From contig JBFWVA010000001.1 of NCBI GenBank assembly GCA_050246995.1, forward strand, positions 248,001-312,000: 64,000 nt of DNA. The letters are read 5' to 3'. This document shows positions 44,317 to 50,925 of this stretch, piece by piece (positions within the stretch are counted from its first letter, which is position 1; each line of letters starts with the position of its first letter). The notes beneath the pieces were generated by a model. That model had not been told where the DNA came from. It ran no database searches and saw nothing but the letters and a program-made list of their open reading frames with translations. The position numbers and the translations under genes were made by a program. This DNA comes from SHVO01 sp050246995 (GTDB lineage: Bacteria > Pseudomonadota > Alphaproteobacteria > Rhodospirillales > Rhodospirillaceae).

Positions 44317-45380
44317 ACACGCTTCGGCGCGGACCCGCCGGCGATCATTCCGATATGTCCGAACGGCACGTCGCGCACGAGCGCGCCGGGGATTCGATTG
44401 GCCAGCGCGCGCGCGGACTCCGGCGGCACGATGCGGTCCTGGCCGGGAATGAGCGCAAGGGCCGGCGCGGTGATGCGCGCGAGATCGATCGGCGTATCGG
44501 ACACGCGCCAGACGCCCCGCGCGAGATCGTTGCTGCCGTACCACGCGCCGAGCACTTCCTTCATCACGGGCACGGCCAAGGGCACGCCTTCGTTGAGCCA
44601 GTCCTCCAGCTCGATGAAACGGCGTGCATCCTCCGAGGAAGGATCGAGATCGGCGAAGCCGCGGAACTTGCGGCCCGTGAGGGTGGGATCAAGCGCGGCG
44701 AAAAGCGCCTGGAGGAGATCGACGGACGCTTGTCCCTGCGCGTCGATCATCATCGAGAGCGGGGCATCCATCGCTGTCATGAGCGCGCGCGCCGCTTCGC
44801 TGTCGGTATGGAAATCCCAGGGCGCGGCGAGAAGCGCAAGACCGTCGATGAGATCGGGCCGCAGCACGGCGGCGGCGGCGGCAAGCGTGCCGCCCATGCA
44901 GTAGCCGGCCAGACGCACGGGTCCCTTCGCACGCGCGGAGACTTCCTCCAGCGCGGGGATCAGCACGCCGTCCATGTAATCGGTGACCGTGAAGGCGAGT
45001 TCGGCCGGCGTGGGATCGCCCCAATCGAGCAGATAAGCGCTGAGACCTTGCGCGGCGCTTGCGCGCACAAGACTGCGGTCGGCCGCAAGATCGAGGATGT
45101 AGCCGCGATTGACCAGCGATGGCACATACAGAACAGCGGGGCCTTCCTCGCCGGCGAAACGCAGCGTCGCCGCGCCGCGTTTCCAGACGTGCGGCAGCGG
45201 CGCGAGCGCACGGCGGTGCGGGTGATTTTGATACGCGCGCACGCCCGCGACAAAGCGGTTCATGCGGTCGCTCGATTCCTTGGTGAGCGCGTCGAGGAAA
45301 CGAACGGGATCGAGATGGGACTGCCAGGGACCAGTTAGATCCTCAAGATTTAGTCCGGCCGCCTCGGCCACCACCTGACG
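44271..45380 (-). CDS. phaC: Class III-like PHA synthase catalytic subunit PhaC
   Basis: The alpha/beta-hydrolase fold carries the PhaC triad: Cys in the box AGYCMGGTLAAA, Asp in LIPGQDRIVPP, His in VPFGHIGMIAGG. Upstream sequences AVLYVPSLVNRGYILDL and AYLLDWGDPTPAEL match class III/IV synthases. It polymerises 3-hydroxyacyl-CoA into PHA. The start is uncertain: the frame is open to 45548 across the partner gene. GTG 45380 gives about 369 residues, near the class III size, and a short overlap; ATG 45455 is also possible. The gene is the second of a reverse operon. Confidence 0.85.
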   Translation of the reverse strand, partial: RQVVAEAAGLNLEDLTGPWQSHLDPVRFLDALTKESSDRMNRFVAGVRAYQNHPHRRALAPLPHVWKRGAATLRFAGEEGPAVLYVPSLVNRGYILDLAADRSLVRASAAQGLSAYLLDWGDPTPAELAFTVTDYMDGVLIPALEEVSARAKGPVRLAGYCMGGTLAAAAAVLRPDLIDGLALLAAPWDFHTDSEAARALMTAMDAPLSMMIDAQGQASVDLLQALFAALDPTLTGRKFRGFADLDPSSEDARRFIELEDWLNEGVPLAVPVMKEVLGAWYGSNDLARGVWRVSDTPIDLARITAPALALIPGQDRIVPPESARALANRIPGALVRDVPFGHIGMIAGGSAPKRVYGPLIDWLKSPMRR

Positions 45381-45756
45381 CGCCGGATCCTTTTCGAGCA
45401 GGCTTTGAAACGGGAGGTTCAGCTTCGAGAACGGCGAGGCGCCGCTCGAGCTCATCAAGTTTGCGAACGAGCTCGACAAGATCCACCCCTCCACCGCCAT
45501 GTGGAGCGGCAGCGGGCGAGGTCCGGTCCGGGGAGGATGCGCTGTCATCGGCGGGGCCCGCCTTTTGTGTGGAGGTGGTAGAAGTGGAGGAAGGCGCGGC
45601 CTTCATGAAGGACGAGGTCATCTGGGACCAAGCGGTTGCCGCATCGGTCATTTTCGCCGGGTCCTTGGCCAATTTGGCGATCTGGTCCTGCCAAAGGTCC
45701 AAATACCGTTTCGCCAATGCATCAAAATCCGGCGGCGGTGAATTTTCTTTGCTCAC
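45343..45756 (-). CDS. Small putative PHA synthase partner (PhaE/PhaR-subunit-like)
   Basis: The roughly 137-residue product starts (GTG 45756) VSKENSPPPDFDALAKRYLDLWQDQIAKLAKDPAKM, similar in style to the N-terminus of class III PhaE, then has an S/T/P-rich linker, a heptad-type coiled coil (VDLVELVRKLDELERRLAVLEAE) and a basic glycine-rich tail. It is probably the non-catalytic partner of the overlapping phaC. The frame can be extended to a TTG at 45813. Family membership is inferred from position and short similarity only. Confidence 0.72.
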   Translation of the reverse strand: MSKENSPPPDFDALAKRYLDLWQDQIAKLAKDPAKMTDAATAWSQMTSSFMKAAPSSTSTTSTQKAGPADDSASSPDRTSPAAAPHGGGGVDLVELVRKLDELERRLAVLEAEPPVSKPARKGSGASGGGRGGRTKS

Positions 45757-45784
45757 AACAGGCGTTTCCCGGGTTGTTTTGGCG

Positions 45785-45821
45785 ATACGACTCTGTGCTA
45801 GTGTGCACAGCAATATAGCAC
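45785..45821. promoter_or_regulatory. phaR / phaC divergent control region
   Basis: On the reverse strand TTGCTG (45813-45808) and TCGTAT (45790-45785) are 17 bases apart, a possible promoter for the phaE-like gene. Over it lie an inverted repeat GTGCTA-N15-TAGCAC (45795-45821), an 8-bp palindrome TGTGCACA (45802-45809) and TGC-N3-GCA (45804-45812). Autoregulation by PhaR at this site is likely but not shown. Confidence 0.5.
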
Positions 45822-45843
45822 TTTGTTAGGGGATGGGGTGGTC

Positions 45844-46440
45844 ATGGCAGAGCAGAACGACACGCCGGGAGCGCCGGTTGTCATAAAAAAGTACGCGAAC
45901 CGCAGACTTTATCACACCGCGACTTCGACGTATGTGACGCTGGACCATCTTGCCGAAATGATCAAAGCCGGGACCGAGTTCGTGGTCACCGACGCGCGCA
46001 CGGGCGACGACATTACCCGTGCCGTACTCACGCAAATCATCGTCGAGCAGGAGGCCAAGGGCCAGAACCTGCTCCCCATCAAATTCCTGCGCCAAATCAT
46101 TGGATTCTACGGTGACTCGCTGGGCGGGCTGCTACCGCGCTACCTCGAGCACAGCATGGAAGCCTTCTCCAAGAACGAAGGCGACATGCGCAAGGCGATG
46201 ACCGAAGCCTTCCGCGGGATCTTCCCGATGGAGCAGCTTGAGCAGATGGGCCGCCAGAATATGGTGCTGTTCGAGAACGCCATGAAGATGCTCAACCCCT
46301 TCGGTCAGCAAGTCCCGGGCGCCACCAAGCCGGCGGCCGCCAGCGAAGAAAAGCCCAAGGGCGAGAACATCGACGACCTGAAGGCGCAGCTGAACGAGAT
46401 GCAGGCCCAGCTCGCCAAATTGGTTAAGGACCGCGAGTAG
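45844..46440 (+). CDS. phaR: PHB synthesis repressor PhaR
   Basis: This 198-residue protein has the PHB/PHA accumulation regulator N-terminal domain: VVIKKYANRRLYHTATSTYVTLDHLAEMIKAGTEFVVTDARTGDDITRAVLTQIIVEQE. The phasin-like repeat LLPIKFLRQIIGFYGDSLGGLLPRYLEHSMEAF follows, and the C-terminus is a coiled coil (DDLKAQLNEMQAQLAKLVKD). PhaR represses phasin genes when no granule is present and binds PHB otherwise. The ATG at 45844 has GGGGATGGGG upstream. It is divergent from the phaC operon. Confidence 0.96.
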   Translation: MAEQNDTPGAPVVIKKYANRRLYHTATSTYVTLDHLAEMIKAGTEFVVTDARTGDDITRAVLTQIIVEQEAKGQNLLPIKFLRQIIGFYGDSLGGLLPRYLEHSMEAFSKNEGDMRKAMTEAFRGIFPMEQLEQMGRQNMVLFENAMKMLNPFGQQVPGATKPAAASEEKPKGENIDDLKAQLNEMQAQLAKLVKDRE

Positions 46441-46466
46441 AACAGCGAGGCTTCGTAACAAACCCC

Positions 46467-46551
46467 CGCGTTTTTTAACAATCGCATAACGTGCGCTAAC
46501 AATTTTTTACAAGAAACTGCGGGTATTCGTCTAACGCGTTTTTTACAATCG
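46467..46551. repeat. Direct repeats upstream of the XRE regulator
   Basis: CGCGTTTTTTAACAATCG (46467-46484) recurs as CGCGTTTTTTACAATCG (46535-46551), one A shorter. A related CTAACAATTTTTTAC lies between them (46496-46510). The 190-base region from phaR to the XRE gene holds no other element. Confidence 0.6.
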
Positions 46552-46644
46552 GCAGTGTTGGGGCTGGGGGAAAACGGTTCCGACAGTCACGTGGGGGGCT
46601 AAAAATCCCTGCAGAAACTGCACCTTAGGTTGGGAAACGCGAAA

Positions 46645-47031
46645 ATGGACGGCGGAACCTTGAAAACCACTCCCGCGAATCGCGCGAGCTCTATCGACCG
46701 GCATGTCGGAGCGCGCATTCGTGAACGTCGCATCATGCTGGGCCTGTCGCAGCAGCAGATGGCCGACATGATCGGGGTTACGTATCAGCAGGCCCATAAG
46801 TACGAACGCGGCATCAACCGCATCTCGGCCGGCCGCCTGTTCGAAATCACCCGCGTCCTGAACGTTCCCATCACCTATTTCTTCGAAGGCCTGGACGGCG
46901 CCGACGACGACGCCATGAACCCGCGCCAGCGCATGTGCCTGGAACTCGCGCGCAACTTCGCCAGCATCTCGAACCAGCGCCATCAGGAAGCGCTGAGCCA
47001 ACTCGCCCGCGCCCTCGCGGTGCAGCAGTAA
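46645..47031 (+). CDS. XRE-family transcriptional regulator
   Basis: This 128-residue protein contains an N-terminal helix-turn-helix (IRERRIMLGLSQQQMADMIGVTYQQAHKYERGINRISAGRLFEITRVLNVPITYFFEGL), then a short helical C-terminus. Proteins of this type are widespread in alphaproteobacteria; the target genes are not known here. ATG 46645 was chosen; a TTG at 46630 would add five residues. A long AT-rich leader with direct repeats precedes it. It is convergent with queG. Confidence 0.9.
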   Translation: MDGGTLKTTPANRASSIDRHVGARIRERRIMLGLSQQQMADMIGVTYQQAHKYERGINRISAGRLFEITRVLNVPITYFFEGLDGADDDAMNPRQRMCLELARNFASISNQRHQEALSQLARALAVQQ

Positions 47032-47057
47032 GCCTCAGACGGGAATAGCGGGAACGC

Positions 47058-48176
47058 TCATGTTTCGGCTGCCCACTCCGCGCGCACGTCATCGTCGCCC
47101 TCGTCCCGCGCATACACGGCGCGCAGCCGTGCGAAAAGCGCGGGCGAGAGGCGAGAAAGCGCCCACACTGCGGCGCCGCGCACCAAGGGCGACTCATCGC
47201 GCAGCCGTTCCTGTACCGCGCTCGCCAGTGCCGCCTCCCCGCTATTGCCAATAGCGATCAGCACGTTCCTGACGAAGCGCGCGCGTCCGATGCGTTTGAT
47301 CGGCGACTTTGAAAAGAACGCGCGAAATCCCGCATCATCCAAAGCCACCAGTTCCGCGAGCTTCGGCGCCGTGAGTTCGGCGCGTGGCATGAAGGCCGCC
47401 TCGCGCGCATCTTGCGCGAACTTGTTCCACGGACAGACGGCGAGACAGTCGTCGCAGCCATAAATGCGGTTGCCGAGCAGCGGGCGCAGGTCGCGCGGGA
47501 TCTGCGCTTTGTTTTCGATGGTCAGATAAGAGACACAGCGGCGGGCATCGAGCTTGTAAGGGCCGATGAAGGCGCGTGTCGGACAGATATCCAGGCAACG
47601 GCTGCAGGCACCGCAGTGATTGCTTTCCGCCGGATCAGGCTCGAGCTCAAGCGTCGTGAGCACTTCACCCAGAAACAGCCACGAGCCGAAATCGCGTGAA
47701 ACCACATTCGTGTGCTTGCCTTGCCAGCCGACTCCCGCGCTTTGCGCGAGCGGCTTTTCCATCACGGGCGCGGTATCGACGAACAGCTTCACGTCCGCGC
47801 CGGTGTTCTCGCAGATCCAGGCCGCCAGCTGGCGCAGCTTTTTCTTGATGACGTCGTGATAGTCATTATTGCGGGCATAAACGCTGATGACACCGACGTC
47901 GGCGGGCCGCCGCGCGACGTCGTCGTCCGAGGGGCCATAGTTGAGGCCGAGCATGATGGCCGTCTTCACGTCAGGCCACAGCACCTTGGGATCGGCGCGG
48001 CGGTCGGCATTGGCCGCCATCCAGCCCATATCGCCGTAGATTTCCTGGGCCATGAACGAGCGCAGGTTTTCTTGCACGTGCGGATGCGTTTCCGCCCGCG
48101 TAAAACGCACGGCGTCGAAGCCGAGGCTTCGGGCATATGCGCGGATCGCTTCGCGGTCAGGCGGCGCTGTCGTCAC
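47058..48176 (-). CDS. queG: Epoxyqueuosine reductase
   Basis: This 372-residue cobalamin-dependent enzyme makes the last reduction from epoxyqueuosine to queuosine in tRNA. Seen: VDTAPVMEKPLAQSAGVGWQGKHTNVV (catalytic aspartate region), the two 4Fe-4S clusters CGACSRCLDICPTRAF and CDDCLAVCPWNKFA, and a C-terminal HEAT-like segment (VRNVLIAIGNSGEAALASAVQERLRDESPLVRGAAVWAL). GTG 48176 gives VTTAPPDREAIRAYARSLGFDAV, the family N-terminus, and a 20-base overlap with tgt; an ATG at 48251 would overlap by 95. Confidence 0.94.
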   Translation of the reverse strand: MTTAPPDREAIRAYARSLGFDAVRFTRAETHPHVQENLRSFMAQEIYGDMGWMAANADRRADPKVLWPDVKTAIMLGLNYGPSDDDVARRPADVGVISVYARNNDYHDVIKKKLRQLAAWICENTGADVKLFVDTAPVMEKPLAQSAGVGWQGKHTNVVSRDFGSWLFLGEVLTTLELEPDPAESNHCGACSRCLDICPTRAFIGPYKLDARRCVSYLTIENKAQIPRDLRPLLGNRIYGCDDCLAVCPWNKFAQDAREAAFMPRAELTAPKLAELVALDDAGFRAFFSKSPIKRIGRARFVRNVLIAIGNSGEAALASAVQERLRDESPLVRGAAVWALSRLSPALFARLRAVYARDEGDDDVRAEWAAET

Positions 48177-49296
48177 TTTCTTCACCGGCGGCTTGGTCGC
48201 GGGCGAACTTTTCGGCGAAGGCTTGGAGCGTTCCGGTGCGGATGGCGTCACGCAGGCCCTTCATGAGGTGCTGGTAGTAGGCGACATTGTGCCACGACAG
48301 CAGCATCAGTCCTAAGATCTCTTCGCTGCGGATGAGGTGATGATAGTAAGCGCGGCTGTAATTGCGGCTGGCCGGGCAGTCGATGTTTTCATCTAACGGA
48401 CGCTGATCGTCGGCGTGTTTGGCGTTGCGCAGGTTGAGCGCGCCGAACGTGGTGAAGGCCTGCGCGGTGCGCCCCGAGCGCGTCGGCATCACACAATCGA
48501 ACATGTCGATGCCGCGCATGACCGCGCCCACGAGATCCGAAGGTTTGCCGACGCCCATGAGATAGCGCGGCGCCGGAGCCGGAAGGTGCGGAACGGTGAC
48601 GTCGAGGGTGGAGAACATAAGCTCCTGCCCCTCGCCCACGGCAAGGCCGCCGACCGCGTAGCCGTCAAAGCCGATGGCCTTGAGGGCGTCCGCGGATTCG
48701 GCGCGCAGATCGCCGTGGATGCCGCCCTGCACGATTCCGAACAGGCCATACCCCGGGCGTTCGATGAACGCGTCCTTGGAGCGCTTTGCCCAACGCATGG
48801 ACATACGCATGCTTTCGTCGACTTGCGGCTTCTCGGCCGGAAACGGCGTGCATTCGTCGAAAGCCATGGTGACCGTGGCGTCGAGACGATGCTGGATCTG
48901 GATGGAGCGCTCGGGCGTCAGATGGTGCTTTAAGCCGTCGATGTGCGACTGGAATGTGACGCCGTCCTCGGTGATTTTACGCAGCTTCGACAGCGACATC
49001 ACCTGGAAGCCGCCTGAATCCGTAAGCAGCGGGCCGTCCCATTTCATGAACTGGCGCACGCCGCCGAAGCGCGCGATGCGCTCGACGCCGGGACGCAGCA
49101 TCAGGTGGTACGTGTTCGCGAGGATCATCTGCGAGCCCGTGGCCGCGACGGTTTCCGGGAACATGGCTTTCACGGTCGCCGCCGTGCCGACCGGCATGAA
49201 CACCGGGGTGTCGACCACGCCATGCGCGGTGACCAAGCGGCCGAGGCGCGCGGCGCCGTCGGTGGCGAGGACGGAGAAGGAGAATTTTTCGCTCAT
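48157..49296 (-). CDS. tgt: tRNA-guanine transglycosylase
   Basis: This 379-residue TIM-barrel enzyme exchanges guanine 34 for preQ1 in tRNAs with GUN anticodons. Motifs: LLTDSGGFQVMSL (catalytic aspartate), GIVQGGIHGDLR, GYAVGGLAVGEGQE, and MGVGKPSDLVGAVMRGIDMFDCVMPTRSGR (nucleophile aspartate). In place of the C-terminal zinc motif with three cysteines, the sequence shows CPASRNYSRAYYHHL with one cysteine and histidines, so a partly altered Zn site should be checked. Overlaps queA (ATGA) and queG. Confidence 0.95.
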   Translation of the reverse strand: MSEKFSFSVLATDGAARLGRLVTAHGVVDTPVFMPVGTAATVKAMFPETVAATGSQMILANTYHLMLRPGVERIARFGGVRQFMKWDGPLLTDSGGFQVMSLSKLRKITEDGVTFQSHIDGLKHHLTPERSIQIQHRLDATVTMAFDECTPFPAEKPQVDESMRMSMRWAKRSKDAFIERPGYGLFGIVQGGIHGDLRAESADALKAIGFDGYAVGGLAVGEGQELMFSTLDVTVPHLPAPAPRYLMGVGKPSDLVGAVMRGIDMFDCVMPTRSGRTAQAFTTFGALNLRNAKHADDQRPLDENIDCPASRNYSRAYYHHLIRSEEILGLMLLSWHNVAYYQHLMKGLRDAIRTGTLQAFAEKFARDQAAGEESDDSAA

Positions 49297-50318
49297 GTGG
49301 CGCGCTCAAACAGGCATGCGTCGCCATAAGAGTAGAAGCGGTACCCCTCGGCGATGGCATGCGTATAGGCCGCACGGGCGCGGTCCATTCCGGCGAACGC
49401 GCTGACCAGCATGAAGAGCGTGGAGCGCGGCAGGTGAAAATTCGTCAGCATCATGTCGGCAGTCTTAAAGCGATAACCCGGCGTAATGAAGAGCGATGTT
49501 TCGCCGGAGAACGGCGGGAAAGCCGCGTCCTCGGTCGCGGCGCTTTCCAGAAGGCGCAAGGACGTCGTGCCAACGGCGAGGACACGCCCCCCAGCGCGGC
49601 GCGTGGCGGTAAGATCGCCGGCCGCCGCGGCGCTGATCTCGCCCCATTCGGCATGCATGACGTGATCCTTGGTGTCGTCAACATTCACGGGCAGGAACGT
49701 GCCGGCGCCGACGTGCAAGGTGACATGGGTGCGGTTCACACCCTTGGCGGTGAGCGCATCGACGAGACCGGGCGTCATATGAAGTCCCGCCGTGGGCGCG
49801 GCCACGGCGCCCGGCTTGGCCGCGTGCATGGTTTGATAGTCTTCGCGGTCCTGGGCGTCGTCGGTACGGCGGATGTACGGCGGCAACGGCACATGACCGA
49901 CGGATTCAAACGCGGCCGTCAGCGCCTCACCTGAGCGATTGAAACGCAACGTGATGAGCGCCTCGGCCTTTTCCACCACATCGCCCGTGAGCCCGTCCGG
50001 AAATTCAACGACCTGTCCGACCTTGAGGCGTTTGCCCGGCTTGGCGAAGCCTTGCCATGCATCCGGCGCGATGCGGCGATGAAGAAGAAACTCGACCTTC
50101 ACGACGCCGCGCATGCCAAGCAACCGGGCGGGGATCACGCGCGTATCATTGAGGACGAGGCGGTCGCCTTGTCTCAGAAGCGACGGTAAATCCGAAACAC
50201 GAAGGTCACGCAGACCCGAGGCGGTCACATAAAGCAAACGCGCGCTGTCGCGCGGCACGGCGGGACGCTCCGCGATGCGGCCTTCCGGCAGATCGAAATC
50301 GAACTGATCGACGCGCAT
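49293..50318 (-). CDS. queA: S-adenosylmethionine:tRNA ribosyltransferase-isomerase
   Basis: This 341-residue enzyme transfers the ribosyl part of SAM to preQ1 in tRNA, forming epoxyqueuosine. Family segments: MRVDQFDFDLPEGRIAERPA, RLVLNDTRVIPARLLGMR, AAPTAGLHMTP, LHVGAGTFLPV and MLTNFHLPRSTLFMLVSAFAG. ATG 50318 is the family start; the frame runs on to 50519 over the divergent DUF2937 gene. It is first in queA-tgt-queG, which together make queuosine from preQ1; the preQ1 genes are not in this window. Confidence 0.96.
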   Translation of the reverse strand: MRVDQFDFDLPEGRIAERPAVPRDSARLLYVTASGLRDLRVSDLPSLLRQGDRLVLNDTRVIPARLLGMRGVVKVEFLLHRRIAPDAWQGFAKPGKRLKVGQVVEFPDGLTGDVVEKAEALITLRFNRSGEALTAAFESVGHVPLPPYIRRTDDAQDREDYQTMHAAKPGAVAAPTAGLHMTPGLVDALTAKGVNRTHVTLHVGAGTFLPVNVDDTKDHVMHAEWGEISAAAAGDLTATRRAGGRVLAVGTTSLRLLESAATEDAAFPPFSGETSLFITPGYRFKTADMMLTNFHLPRSTLFMLVSAFAGMDRARAAYTHAIAEGYRFYSYGDACLFERAT

Positions 50319-50421
50319 AGGTTGGGCAAGGGGCTTGTGGTGGAAGGCGCGGGCCTTATAGTCAACCGGCGGACGAATGGAAAGCATGGCGGGGCCAGAA
50401 TTGCCCTGACCATCGGGGGCT

Positions 50422-50916
50422 TTGGGCTTGGACTGGTTTTGGCGCAAATTTGACGTGCTGGTGGCGGCGGTTTTCGTCGCCGGGGCGGCTATTGGGGCGA
50501 GCCAGGGCCATGCTTTCATGACCCAGTATCAGGAGCGCCTGTTCCGGGACCTGGAGCAAGCCCGCGCGCGGGTGAACGAAATCAAGACCGGGCTGCGCTA
50601 CAAGCTGATGAGCGATGTTGTGCGCCAGGAACTCGAGGCAACGGCGCAGACGCGTTTCGACCGGCTCAATATCGCTCACACCGCGATCTCGTCCGCGGGT
50701 CCGCTTCTGAAACCTTATGCGCTGATGCGCCACCGCGAGCCCGCGTTGATGGCCGAGACCGACCGCGCATTCGTGCCGCGCGTGCCGCAGGACGGCGTTG
50801 GAATTTTCTATACCGTGATCGGCGCGCTCTTAGGCTTCGCCGTGTACGAGGGCATCAAATTTCCGGTGATGCTGATCGCGCGGCCGCGGCAGCGTAAGTT
50901 CCGCCGCCGCGGTTAG
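50422..50916 (+). CDS. DUF2937 family membrane protein
   Basis: The 164-residue product has an N-terminal hydrophobic segment (DVLVAAVFVAGAAIGAS), a helical middle (MTQYQERLFRDLEQARARVNEI) and a second membrane helix near the C-terminus (GIFYTVIGALLGFAVYEGIKFPVML), with a basic tail RPRQRKFRRRG. This is the DUF2937 layout; function unknown. The start is TTG at 50422 (GGGGG just before) or TTG 50428; an in-frame stop lies only 15 bases upstream. Confidence 0.75.
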   Translation: MGLDWFWRKFDVLVAAVFVAGAAIGASQGHAFMTQYQERLFRDLEQARARVNEIKTGLRYKLMSDVVRQELEATAQTRFDRLNIAHTAISSAGPLLKPYALMRHREPALMAETDRAFVPRVPQDGVGIFYTVIGALLGFAVYEGIKFPVMLIARPRQRKFRRRG

Positions 50917-50925
50917 CGGTTTCTT

